Positions 24,206-32,943 of a DNA stretch of 64,000 bases are shown piece by piece. The position numbers and the translations under genes were made by a program. Position 1 is the first letter of the stretch. Every line of letters begins with the position of its first letter. This stretch comes from Chloroflexota bacterium (lineage in GTDB: Bacteria; Chloroflexota; Dehalococcoidia; Lucifugimonadales; Lucifugimonadaceae), in contig PCAM01000021.1 in the NCBI GenBank assembly GCA_002730555.1, positions 97,676 to 161,675 on the forward strand, in the 5' to 3' direction. Under the pieces are notes generated by a model. That model was not told where the DNA came from, ran no database searches, and was given only the letters and a program-made list of their open reading frames with translations.

Positions 24206-25651
24206 TCATGCCAGCTGGTACTCGCGTGAGGAGACGATCAGTTGAAGCAGTGACGTGATCTTGCCCGCTCCGTCATCGGTCGAGGCGTCCACATCGCCCT
24301 GATCGCGAGCAAACGCCACCAGTCCCTCAAGCGTATCGTCGCCCACCTGTAACCTGCCCACCAGATCCAGGCAGTCGTCCACGAGCGCTTCGGGCTCGAC
24401 GTTCCCCGGTTCGTGGCGTTCCGCGATACGAACGATGATTGATTTAATGCCCCGCTTTTCTGGATCGCCGACGGTATCGCTGGCAAAGTTGATCCGCTGG
24501 ACCATCGAGCCGGTACTGATCCAGTCATCGCCTCCCATCCAGCCCTCCACGCTCGCCGGCCCAAGTAGCTGCTGCCCCATGTAGGTGCAGGCCGCTGTCG
24601 CCTTGTAAACATCGTCCGTCGGCCAGTCGAAATCGCCAGCCAGTCGCAGAGTACCGACCACGATCTCGACCGGGCTCTTGATCCGGGCGAACCGGGTTGA
24701 CTCGGCTTTGAAGATATCGGACGCGAACATCGCCCGGAGCATCGCCCCTATGCTGTAGTCGTTGGCGAAGTAGGCGTCCACCATGATCTGGATGGCCTCG
24801 GGGTCTTTGGGCTCCTCGAACGGCCACTGCGGGACGGGGAACTCGTCGGCGACAAAGTGGTGATACAGGTGTCGTGCGATGAAACGCGGCGTCGCCGGGT
24901 TCTTGCAGATGATGTCGATAATGTCTTCGCCGTTGAAGTTCCCGGTCTCGCCCAGAAACGTCTTTTCGCCGTCGTCGTGATCCGACTCGTCGTACTCGTA
25001 CTGCCACGCTATGTAGCCGTACGGCCGGAGAGTGTTGTTCCGCATCTTCGTCGACATGTAGGGCATGTTGGCGATCGTCCACCCGGTGAACGCCCGCGCA
25101 CACTCTTTGACGTCTTCTTCCGTGTAGTTGCCGACGCCCATGGCGAACAGCTCGAGGATCTCCCGCCCGTAGTTCTCGTTCACGGCGTCCTTGTGGTTGT
25201 CCTGATTGTCCAACCACAGGATCATCGCCGGGTCCCGGGATAGCTGGATGAGCAGTTCCCGGAAGCTGCCGAGGCCGTACTTACGGAACATCTCGATTTG
25301 ACTGATCATGACCTTGCCCTGGATGACCTTCGTCTGACCCGTGGCGAACACACGATGCCAGAACAGGGCGATCTTCTCTTCAAATGGTGCCTTCGTGGTC
25401 ACCATCCGGTACATCCAGAACGACCCGGAAGACGGCGGGATGCGGAGATCAGATTGATCGGCGTGGTACCGGCGTATCAGGTCTACGGGCAGGGCATCCG
25501 CGTCGCCGGGGTTAAATAGCTTGTCGAGCGCACCCTCGTATCCAAGAGCGGCATACTCCTCAAGCTCATCACGTGTCGCACCGAACCCGGTGCGGCGCAG
25601 TAGATGCGCTATCAGATCGAAATCGGTTCCGACGTTCGTTACGGTACTCAT
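24206..25651 (-). CDS. DUF1800 family protein, copy 1
   Basis: The 481-residue protein opens with the DUF1800 signature LIAHLLRRTGFGATRDELEEYA and has FWHRVFATGQTKV, the NENYGREILELFAMGVGNYTEEDVKECARAFTGWTI block, and FIARHLYHHFVADEFP. The function of DUF1800 is unknown. The ATG at 25651 is preceded by GGGAGG; five upstream codons were dropped. No Tat signal is visible, unlike many relatives. It is about 80% identical by eye to the copy at 26887, so the NHL-DUF1800 pair has been duplicated. Confidence 0.92.
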   Translation of the reverse strand: MSTVTNVGTDFDLIAHLLRRTGFGATRDELEEYAALGYEGALDKLFNPGDADALPVDLIRRYHADQSDLRIPPSSGSFWMYRMVTTKAPFEEKIALFWHRVFATGQTKVIQGKVMISQIEMFRKYGLGSFRELLIQLSRDPAMILWLDNQDNHKDAVNENYGREILELFAMGVGNYTEEDVKECARAFTGWTIANMPYMSTKMRNNTLRPYGYIAWQYEYDESDHDDGEKTFLGETGNFNGEDIIDIICKNPATPRFIARHLYHHFVADEFPVPQWPFEEPKDPEAIQIMVDAYFANDYSIGAMLRAMFASDIFKAESTRFARIKSPVEIVVGTLRLAGDFDWPTDDVYKATAACTYMGQQLLGPASVEGWMGGDDWISTGSMVQRINFASDTVGDPEKRGIKSIIVRIAERHEPGNVEPEALVDDCLDLVGRLQVGDDTLEGLVAFARDQGDVDASTDDGAGKITSLLQLIVSSREYQLA

Positions 25652-25796
25652 GTGGCAGCCTCCCACAAGTGCCCCCCAAACATTCTGAGAATGGCTGAAT
25701 TGTACCGGGTACGCGGAATCCTCGTGCGGAGTTGGACGAAAACCGTGGCTGTCTTAACTGATTAATTACGGAGACGCGACCGAAGTAGTGCCCCGG

Positions 25797-26810
25797 TCAG
25801 ACCTTTTCGTAGATCTGGAAACGGTGTCGCCCGGTCTCCAGCACCAGCAGCCGGGAATCGTCATACATCGCCACCGAGACCGGGTCCCAGAAGTAGGGCT
25901 CGGTCCTTGACGACACCTCGTGCGGATCGACCACATCGAGTTCGGGGTAGGGGTTGAAACTGGCCCGGGCGGCTTTCTCATCTGCGTTGGCGTCGATGTA
26001 TTCGGCGGCCCATACAGAGAGTTCGCCCGCGCCACGGATGCTTGTCTGGAAGTTCCAGTCATTGTCGAACGCCTGGACGCACTGGTTGCCCCAATCCGCC
26101 ACAAAGATGTTCCCGTCATTGTCCACCGCGACGTTTGAGGGACGGTTGAACTGGCCCTCACCGTCTCCGGAACCGCCCTGGGAATCGATGAACTCGCCCT
26201 GATGCGTGAAGCGCTGAATGCGGTCATTGCGCCAGTCAGCGACGTAAATTACCCCATCCGGTGCGACGGTAATGCCCCAAGGATAGTTGAACTCGCCATC
26301 GCCACTCCCGCCAGAACCGAACGAGCTGAGGTATTCGCCCTCCGGCGTGTAGCGCTGTGCACGCTGATTCTTGTCGTCCACAACGAGCAGGTTGCCATCG
26401 GTGTCAAAAGCGATACCGGACGGTCCGTCAAACTCGCCCGGGCCGGAGCCTTCGGCCCCCCATTGGGCCACGTAGTTGTGGTCGGGGTCGAAGATCGTGA
26501 TGCGATTCAGGATCTCGTCGGCCATGAACAGCCTGTCGTTGGCGTCGAACGCGATCGCCGTCGCAGAAATGAACTGCCCCGGATCCGTCCCGCGACCCGA
26601 GAACACCTCGTACCAGGTGTGCTCGATGTCGGTGACCTTGACGCCGTTGCCGCCTTGGATAGCATCGCCCCGGCTGAGAACGTATATGCGTCCGTCGCTT
26701 CGCACCGCAATATCGACCGGCAGGTAGTACCCGCGCCCGCCCTGGGCCGCTCCGAATCCGTTTGTATCCAGATACTTGAGGCCGAGCCGGGCTCCTGCTT
26801 CAGTTGCCAT
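25797..26810 (-). CDS. NHL-repeat beta-propeller protein, copy 2
   Basis: The 337-residue protein shares nearly the whole length with copy 1 (LKYLDTNGFGAAQGGRGY at the N-terminus and RHRFQIYEKV at the C-terminus). Repeats include GPSGIAFDTDGNLLVVDDKN, YPWGITVAPDGVIYVADWRN and RPSNVAVDNDGNIFVADWGN. Differences are spread along the gene, which suggests an old duplication. CGGAG precedes the ATG. It forms a pair with the upstream DUF1800 gene at 26887-28332. Confidence 0.9.
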   Translation of the reverse strand: MATEAGARLGLKYLDTNGFGAAQGGRGYYLPVDIAVRSDGRIYVLSRGDAIQGGNGVKVTDIEHTWYEVFSGRGTDPGQFISATAIAFDANDRLFMADEILNRITIFDPDHNYVAQWGAEGSGPGEFDGPSGIAFDTDGNLLVVDDKNQRAQRYTPEGEYLSSFGSGGSGDGEFNYPWGITVAPDGVIYVADWRNDRIQRFTHQGEFIDSQGGSGDGEGQFNRPSNVAVDNDGNIFVADWGNQCVQAFDNDWNFQTSIRGAGELSVWAAEYIDANADEKAARASFNPYPELDVVDPHEVSSRTEPYFWDPVSVAMYDDSRLLVLETGRHRFQIYEKV

Positions 26811-26886
26811 TAATTCGCTCCGTGAGGCCCAGCCGGGCCCGAATTGGGATAGGACTGCCAGATAGAAGCCAAAATAGAATCAAGGA

Positions 26887-28332
26887 CTAGATCAACTGGT
26901 ATTCGCGGGTGGACACGATCAACTGGAGGACCGAGGCGATCTTACGCGCCCCTTCGTTCGTGCGGGGATTGATCTCGCCCTGCGCCCGGGCGTAGGTGAA
27001 CAGCCCTTTCCGGGTGTCGGGTTCGACCTGTAGCGCGCCCAGGAGTTCCAAGCAGTCATCGACTAAAGCCATCGGCGCCACTTCCCCGACGGGATGCCGT
27101 TCAGATACGCGGTCGATGATCGCCTTGATGCCCTTCTTCGTAAGATCGCCCATCGCGTCGCTGGCGAAGTTGATCCGCTGCACCATTGAACCGGTACTGA
27201 TCCAGTCTTCGCCGCCCATCCAGCCTTCGACGCTGACCGGGGCCAGCAGAGCCTGCCCCATGTAGCTGCAGGCGGCCGTCGCCTTGAAGATGTCCTGGGT
27301 CGGCCAGTCGAACCCTCCGGCCAGTCGCAACGTGCCGACCACGAGTTCCACAGGCGCCTTCACGCGAGCGTACTGAGTGGCCTCGGACTTGAACATGTCC
27401 GACTCGAACACCGCCCGAAGCATTGCGCCGATGTTGTAGTCGTTGGCGAAGTAGGCGTCGACCATCAGCTGAATGGCCTCGGGATCCTTTGGGCCCTCGA
27501 ACGGCCACTGCGGCACCGGGAGTTCGTCGGCGATGAAGTGGTGGTACAGGTGCCGGGCGATGAAACGGGGCGTGGCCTCGTTCTTGCAGATGATGTCGAT
27601 GATGTCGTCGCCGTTGAAGTTGCCCGTCTCGCCAAGGAAAGTTTTCTCGCCCTCGTCGTGGTCGTCCGGGTCGAACCTGTACTGCCAGGCGACGTAGCCA
27701 TAGGGCCGCAGTGTGTTATTCCGCATGCGGATCGACATGTACGGCATGTTGGCGATGGTCCAGCCGGTGAAGGCCCGCGAACACTCCTTGATGTCTTCTT
27801 CCGAGTAGTTGCCGACGCCCATGGCAAACAACTCAAGAATCTCCCGGCCGTAGTTCTCGTTGATGTTGTCCTTGTGGTTGTCCTGGTTGTCCAGCCACAG
27901 GATCATCGCCGGGTTCTGGGAGAGCTGAACCAGCAGGTCACGGAAGCTGCCGAGCCCGAACTGTCGGAACATCTCGATCTGGGTGAGCATCACCTTGCCC
28001 TGGATCAGCTTTGTCTGGCCGGTGGCGAAGATCCGGTGCCAGAACAGGGCGATCTTCTCTTCAAACGGCGTCTTCGTGGTCGTCATCCGATACATCCACA
28101 CGGACCCGGACGACGGGGCGATCTGGGTTATCGACTGATCCGGGTGGTAGCGCCGGATGATGTCCGACGGCATGTGCTCCGGTTCGCCGGGATTGAAGAG
28201 GCGGTCGATCGTGCCGTCGTAACCGAGGGCGGCGCATTCCTGGAGCTCGTCCCACGTCGCGCCGAATCCCGTCCGTCGAAGCAGATGCGCGATCAGATTG
28301 AGTTCGGTTCCGGTTTTTGCGGCGGTGGTCAT
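26887..28332 (-). CDS. DUF1800 family protein, copy 2
   Basis: The 481-residue paralogue of 24206-25651 retains LIAHLLRRTGFGATWDELQECA, FWHRIFATGQTKL, and NENYGREILELFAMGVGNYSEEDIKECSRAFTGWTI. It is the first gene of the leftward NHL-DUF1800-NHL-DUF1800-DUF1501 string. GGGAGAGG precedes the ATG. Confidence 0.92.
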   Translation of the reverse strand: MTTAAKTGTELNLIAHLLRRTGFGATWDELQECAALGYDGTIDRLFNPGEPEHMPSDIIRRYHPDQSITQIAPSSGSVWMYRMTTTKTPFEEKIALFWHRIFATGQTKLIQGKVMLTQIEMFRQFGLGSFRDLLVQLSQNPAMILWLDNQDNHKDNINENYGREILELFAMGVGNYSEEDIKECSRAFTGWTIANMPYMSIRMRNNTLRPYGYVAWQYRFDPDDHDEGEKTFLGETGNFNGDDIIDIICKNEATPRFIARHLYHHFIADELPVPQWPFEGPKDPEAIQLMVDAYFANDYNIGAMLRAVFESDMFKSEATQYARVKAPVELVVGTLRLAGGFDWPTQDIFKATAACSYMGQALLAPVSVEGWMGGEDWISTGSMVQRINFASDAMGDLTKKGIKAIIDRVSERHPVGEVAPMALVDDCLELLGALQVEPDTRKGLFTYARAQGEINPRTNEGARKIASVLQLIVSTREYQLI

Positions 28333-28428
28333 GAACAGCCTCTCCCAATCTTTGACAAGATGAGCCGGATTGTAGCTTGTGAATCAGACGGTTACGAGTG
28401 ACGGGAGAAGTGGACTTCGTTCCGGTGC

Positions 28429-29598
28429 TCAGTACCCCGTCCCGTTACTCCCGTCTGAGGCCAGTGACGGGTCGTAATCGGCGACCAGATCAGCCAGCTT
28501 TCGACGGTGATATTTCGGGTCGCCAAGAGAGTGGTAGAGGGATCGCGAAAGCTGCGTGAACAGGGACAGCCCGTACTCACGCATGACCCCCACGCCGGCG
28601 TGAACCTCATGGGCGTAGTTGGTCGCCTGTATGAAGCCCTCGCTGGTGACCGCCTTGGCGAGGTGCACCGAGATGTCCTGGTCGGGCTTGCGGTCGTCGA
28701 TCTTCCAGAGCGCTTCGTAGGTGGTCCAGCGTGCGGAATCCAGGTGATTGACGAGCTGGACGATGTGGTTCTGGACGTGCTGGAAGCGGCCTATCAGCTG
28801 GCCGAATTGGACCCGCTCACGGCTGTACTCGACCGACATGTCGTACACGGCCTGCGCGCCACCCACTTTGTAGGCGCAGAGTATCGGCGTGGAGTGCCTC
28901 AACGCGTTTTCGAACCCGGACAACGCCGCCGCCGAGCCGCCGAGCAGCACGTCCCCCGGGACCTTCACGTTATCAAAAGTGACTTCACACTCTGAGGTGA
29001 AGAAGCCTTCTATGCGTCGGATTGACACGCCGGGGGCCTTCGTGTCCACGATGAGGAAACCGATGTCGGTGGGGTTGTCGCCGGTGCGCACCGCCGTGAT
29101 CAGATAGTCGGCTGTGAGGGCGTCGTACACGAACAGCTTTGTGCCGGTAATGGTGTAACTGTTGCCGCCCCGGTGCACGTGCATCTGGACGCCGTCGACC
29201 CCCCAGGCCCAGTCGGGCTCGGTGATGGCGAGGGCGAAGATGGCCTCTCCGCTGGCTATGCGTGGCAGGTACTCCGACCGTTGCGGTTCGTCGCCAAGCG
29301 CCAGCAGCACGTGGGCCGACAGCACTCCGGACGAGAAGTACGGTCCCGGCACCGGACCGTAGCCGAGCGCCTCGTACACGACCGCAAGATCGGTGAGGCT
29401 GCTGCCGCTGCCGCCGTAGTTCTCGGGAATGGCCATGCCGAGCCAGCCTATCTCGGCGGCCTTCTTCCAGGTGTCCGCCGAGTAACCGGTCTCGGTCCGG
29501 GCAAGCTCGACTATCGCCTCACGCGGTGACTCGCGGGCGATGAAATCCTCGACCCCGGACTTCAGTAGTTGCTGGGTTTCTGTGAGTGAAAGATCCAT
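28429..29598 (-). CDS. Acyl-CoA dehydrogenase family protein 1
   Basis: The 389-residue protein has the acyl-CoA dehydrogenase N-terminal helical domain, ALAITEPDWAWGVD (FAD/substrate loop), and YSRERVQFGQLIGRFQHVQNHIV. The C-terminal NYAHEVHAGVGVMREYGLSLF matches the last FAD-binding helix. No Glu is evident at the usual catalytic position in this by-eye reading, so substrate and activity remain open. It is paired with the gene at 29664, as is typical of the heterodimeric steroid-side-chain dehydrogenases (FadE pairs). Confidence 0.88.
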   Translation of the reverse strand: MDLSLTETQQLLKSGVEDFIARESPREAIVELARTETGYSADTWKKAAEIGWLGMAIPENYGGSGSSLTDLAVVYEALGYGPVPGPYFSSGVLSAHVLLALGDEPQRSEYLPRIASGEAIFALAITEPDWAWGVDGVQMHVHRGGNSYTITGTKLFVYDALTADYLITAVRTGDNPTDIGFLIVDTKAPGVSIRRIEGFFTSECEVTFDNVKVPGDVLLGGSAAALSGFENALRHSTPILCAYKVGGAQAVYDMSVEYSRERVQFGQLIGRFQHVQNHIVQLVNHLDSARWTTYEALWKIDDRKPDQDISVHLAKAVTSEGFIQATNYAHEVHAGVGVMREYGLSLFTQLSRSLYHSLGDPKYHRRKLADLVADYDPSLASDGSNGTGY

Positions 29599-29663
29599 GG
29601 GGATTGAATGCGGCCTTTATGGGGTGGAAGCTGCTCTCAGCATTTGAATGCGGCGGAACCCGG

Positions 29664-30881
29664 CTACTCGACCGTCTTGCCGGCCTTCTCCTTGACCTGC
29701 CTGCCGATGCCGATGCGGCGAGCCATGATCACCTTTTGGATGTCGGCCGTCGCGCCGGGGTGTAGGTCGACGATGCTGGACTTCATGAAGGCGTCCAACT
29801 GGCGACCGGACGTGTCCCAGCGAGTATCGTTTGTGAGGGCGTATGGGCCGACCAGTTCCATGATCGACTGCGCGGTCGCCAGGTGGGCCATCTTCCGGAA
29901 GTAGGAGGCCTGCGGCCCCTCGTAGGTCATCTCGATATGCGACCGGTTCATCCAGAAGTTCCGGAGGTCAAATAGCCGGGCGATCTCGGTGCTGACAAAC
30001 ACGTCGACCAGACGGTCACGGACATCGCTGTCCTCCAGGATCGGGTGTCCGGCCTTTTTGAGGCCCATCGCACGTTGCCGTGCGCGATCGAACCAGCGGT
30101 TGCGCCCGATGCGCCCGCCAGAGCCGTGTTCAAGCTCCAGGTGGGTGGTGGCGACCTTCCAACCGTTGTTCACGCCCCCGACAAGGTTGGAGGCCGGCAC
30201 CCGGACGTCGTCAAAGAAGATCGTGTTCTTGTAGCTCCGTCCAACGCCCTCGCCGCCGTCGCCCATAAGCTCCATCGGGTTGATCGTGATACCGAGGGAG
30301 TCGGCTGGTATCAGGAACCAGCTCAGGTTCTCGTGGCGCTTACCTTTGGGGTCGGTCCGGGTGATCGTCCACAGGTAGTCGGCGCCGTGCGATCCCCCGA
30401 CGTATATCTTCTGGCCGTTGATAACGTAATCGTCGCCGTCCTGCACCGCCTCGGTCTGCGTTCCGGCGAGGTCGGAGCCGGCCTCGGGTCCGGTGAGCAA
30501 CTGCCAGGTTACCACCTCGCCCTTGAAGATCGGCGGCAGCATGCGGAGCTTCTGCTCGTCCGTGCCCCAGACCAGGATTGAAGCGCCGCCCAGCGTCCCC
30601 CCGGTGTCGTAGTAGGGCGGTAGCCCGAGGTCGTAGACGTCGATCTCTTCGCCGATCACGATGGCGTTATCGACCGTCAGCCCGCCGCCGCCGTACTCCA
30701 CAGGTGCCGTCGGCCTCAGCCAGCCGCGCCCGCCAAGCTGACGGCCGAACTCACGGTACTTCGGATAATTCTCGTCCGAGTCGGGATTGCCCTCGACCAC
30801 CGGGACGTGCTCGGCGAGCCACGAACGGACCTCTTTGCGGAAGGCTTCCTGATCGGGCGTGTAAGCGGGCTCAAAATCCAA
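29664..30881 (-). CDS. Acyl-CoA dehydrogenase family protein 2
   Basis: The 405-residue protein opens with FEPAYTPDQEAFRKEVRSWLAEH and has LTGPEAGSDLAGTQTEAVQDGDDYVINGQKIYVGG, the classic FAD-binding loop. It begins at a TTG (30881) with GGAGAG upstream. With its downstream neighbour it resembles the alpha2beta2 acyl-CoA dehydrogenases of cholesterol-side-chain type, in which two unlike subunits make one active enzyme. This is an inference from adjacency. Confidence 0.9.
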   Translation of the reverse strand: MDFEPAYTPDQEAFRKEVRSWLAEHVPVVEGNPDSDENYPKYREFGRQLGGRGWLRPTAPVEYGGGGLTVDNAIVIGEEIDVYDLGLPPYYDTGGTLGGASILVWGTDEQKLRMLPPIFKGEVVTWQLLTGPEAGSDLAGTQTEAVQDGDDYVINGQKIYVGGSHGADYLWTITRTDPKGKRHENLSWFLIPADSLGITINPMELMGDGGEGVGRSYKNTIFFDDVRVPASNLVGGVNNGWKVATTHLELEHGSGGRIGRNRWFDRARQRAMGLKKAGHPILEDSDVRDRLVDVFVSTEIARLFDLRNFWMNRSHIEMTYEGPQASYFRKMAHLATAQSIMELVGPYALTNDTRWDTSGRQLDAFMKSSIVDLHPGATADIQKVIMARRIGIGRQVKEKAGKTVE

Positions 30882-31238
30882 AATTCACTCTCCATATGTC
30901 GTGCCGGCAGCCGGAAAGAACGGCGACGTTCAGGCCATGCGGGAGTTTACCGCGACGATGGGCCTTTGAACGGGCTGGGGCCTGCCCTTCCGCCTGCCGG
31001 AAGGGTGAGTGAGGTTCAAGGTCACCTCGCTGTCGGTATCTATTTGCTGCACATCGTACCGGTGAAGGTCCCTCGTCCTTCCGGTACCGGAAGGATCGGG
31101 ATGACATCGCAGACGCGGAACGACACGTTGCCCCCTCTCCCAGCCGAGAGAGGGTTGGGGTGAAGGGGGCCGGCGGCAGCCGGCCGTTGCACAAACGCGT
31201 TTCATTACGAACGATCCCGGAATGCGGCTAAGCTTGCC
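30882..31238. repeat. 357-base gap filled with several intergenic repeats
   Basis: No gene is seen. The gap holds CCCTTCCGCCTGCCGGAAGGG (30983-31006, palindromic, also inverted at 20428-20460), a GAAGGTCCCTCGTCCTTCCGG / CCGGAAGGATCGGGATGAC element (31062-31110), and CCCTCTCCCAGCCGAGAGAG (31131-31165). Confidence 0.7.
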
Positions 31239-32600
31239 CTAACGCGCACCCAGTCCGTCCAGCAGCCCGTTCAGCGTTATCGCCGCCGCCTGCCCCATCA
31301 TCTCCGGATCCATCGCACCGATCGTATCCAGGGGCGTGTGGATCAGCGAAAAATCGGACCCGAAGAAGAACATGGACCGTATGCCCGCGTCGCGGAACGA
31401 AGCGTGGTCGCTGGAGGCGCCGGGCGGCTCCGTGCCCGGGAGGGCGGCCACGCCGATCTCTTCCGCAACCTCCAGTCCACGGCGCGATAACTCGAAATGA
31501 CCGCCTATCTCAAGCGACCCGCCGCCCAGTGCGTCGTAGTTGAACATGGCCGTTATCCGTGAGCGCTCTGCATCGTCCAGCGATTCCACATACGCAACGC
31601 TGCCAAGCAGCCCCAACTCCTCGGAACCAAATCCGATGACCCGCAGCTCAAACAGCGGGTCGGCTTTCACCAGCTCCTCCGCCAGTACCAGGAACGTGGC
31701 CGTCCCGGAACCGTTGTCGCTGGCGCCTGGACTGCCCGGAACGGTGTCGATATGCCCGCCGATGATGACAATGACCTCGTCGGCTGCTCCACCGGGTTTT
31801 GAAGCCACCACGTTGCGACTCGGGAGTTCGTTCGTCACCACGCGCAAAACCACATTTACCGGACCGTCTTCAAGCTCGGCCACCAGTGCCTCGCCGCTCA
31901 CGCCGGAGATCGTTACCGATGGTCGGTCAAACGTCAGCTCATAGCCCTCTCCCAGCGTTCCGTCAAAGTTTTCGGAGGTACTGTTGAACACAACCATCGC
32001 CCCGGCGCCTGCTTCGAAGACGTTCCGGGCCTTCTCCCGGAACGGGATCACGCCTCTTTCGACGAGCACAACCATCCCCTCCATAGAAAACTCCGGAAGG
32101 TCACCCTCCCTTGCCAACCCGACGAAGAAAAGTGGCCCGGATACGTCACCCTCGCCGGAACCCGTGAAGATGTTGGTCTTCACCGGCCGTGGTGTCGGAC
32201 CGGTCACCTGTAGGTGGTTGCCGTTTCGCGGGCGAACCACCGCCGTGAAGTCCTGGATCTCAACCTCGTACCCAAACGACCGCAACTGATCGGCGACGTA
32301 CCCCGCTGCAACAAGCTCGCCGTCCGTCCCCGATACCCGGGGCGGCAGTTCTTCCGAAAGCGTCCTGAGGTGGACCAGAGCGCGCTCGGTGAGCTCCTCG
32401 ATGGAGGGCGTTGACCGGGCAACTTCTGGTGTCTTGCTGATCGGCGTCGCGGCGAACGTTGGCGTGGTTAACCCGGTAGACCCGCCAGCCTCGGTGACGA
32501 GATCGCGCCCGCAAGCGACGGTCGCAATCGCGACGAACAACACGGCCATCGGCAGCAGGGCGAAGGCGTGGAATACTCTGAAGCGTGAAAGGGAAGGCAT
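31239..32600 (-). CDS. M28-family aminopeptidase lipoprotein with PA domain
   Basis: From the ATG at 32600 the 453-residue precursor has a signal peptide ending in the lipobox ATVAC, a Thr/Ser-rich linker, a PA-like insert (GPLFFVGLAREGDLPEFSMEGMVVLVERG), and the M28 zinc peptidase core: GGHIDTVPGSPGASDNGSGTA, IGFGSEELGLLGSVAYVES, and SSDHASFRDAGI. The His/Asp/Glu/His set of the dizinc site is present. It should be anchored on the outer face of the membrane and cleave amino acids from peptides. It stands alone. Confidence 0.92.
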   Translation of the reverse strand: MPSLSRFRVFHAFALLPMAVLFVAIATVACGRDLVTEAGGSTGLTTPTFAATPISKTPEVARSTPSIEELTERALVHLRTLSEELPPRVSGTDGELVAAGYVADQLRSFGYEVEIQDFTAVVRPRNGNHLQVTGPTPRPVKTNIFTGSGEGDVSGPLFFVGLAREGDLPEFSMEGMVVLVERGVIPFREKARNVFEAGAGAMVVFNSTSENFDGTLGEGYELTFDRPSVTISGVSGEALVAELEDGPVNVVLRVVTNELPSRNVVASKPGGAADEVIVIIGGHIDTVPGSPGASDNGSGTATFLVLAEELVKADPLFELRVIGFGSEELGLLGSVAYVESLDDAERSRITAMFNYDALGGGSLEIGGHFELSRRGLEVAEEIGVAALPGTEPPGASSDHASFRDAGIRSMFFFGSDFSLIHTPLDTIGAMDPEMMGQAAAITLNGLLDGLGAR

Positions 32601-32718
32601 ATGTCTCGTGAATATCGACAGGGGTCGCGTGCCACAAGTTTGACGCAAAAACTAATACGCACCCAATCGATGTTATATGCCCGTGACGATCTCAGAATAA
32701 GCCCGGAGAGCCGACCGA

Positions 32719-32833
32719 TCAGCTGGCGATGAATGAAGTCCACCACACGCTGCATCTGGGGTCTTCTGAGAGTCTCGCCGCAACCGCGGCCCCGCCTGAT
32801 CCAGATCCCACCACGATCACGTCGTACTTCAAG
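32719..32833 (-). pseudogene. Truncated N-terminus of a GMC oxidoreductase
   Basis: A TTG at 32833 with consensus GGGAGGAA upstream begins YDVIVVGSGSGGAAVAARLSED, the FAD-binding N-terminus of GMC (choline dehydrogenase-like) flavoproteins. After residue ~33 the sequence departs from the family (WWTSFIAS) and stops. The rest of the gene is absent, so it is a deletion remnant with an intact ribosome binding site. Confidence 0.75.
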
Positions 32834-32943
32834 TTCGGTTCCTCCCTGATTGCTTCTGGTCAGCGGCTCGGAGCACGATTTCGGTCCTACCGTTTTCTTG
32901 CACAGCGGGCAAGCATACCCGCGAGTCCTCCGCTTCGCTCCGT

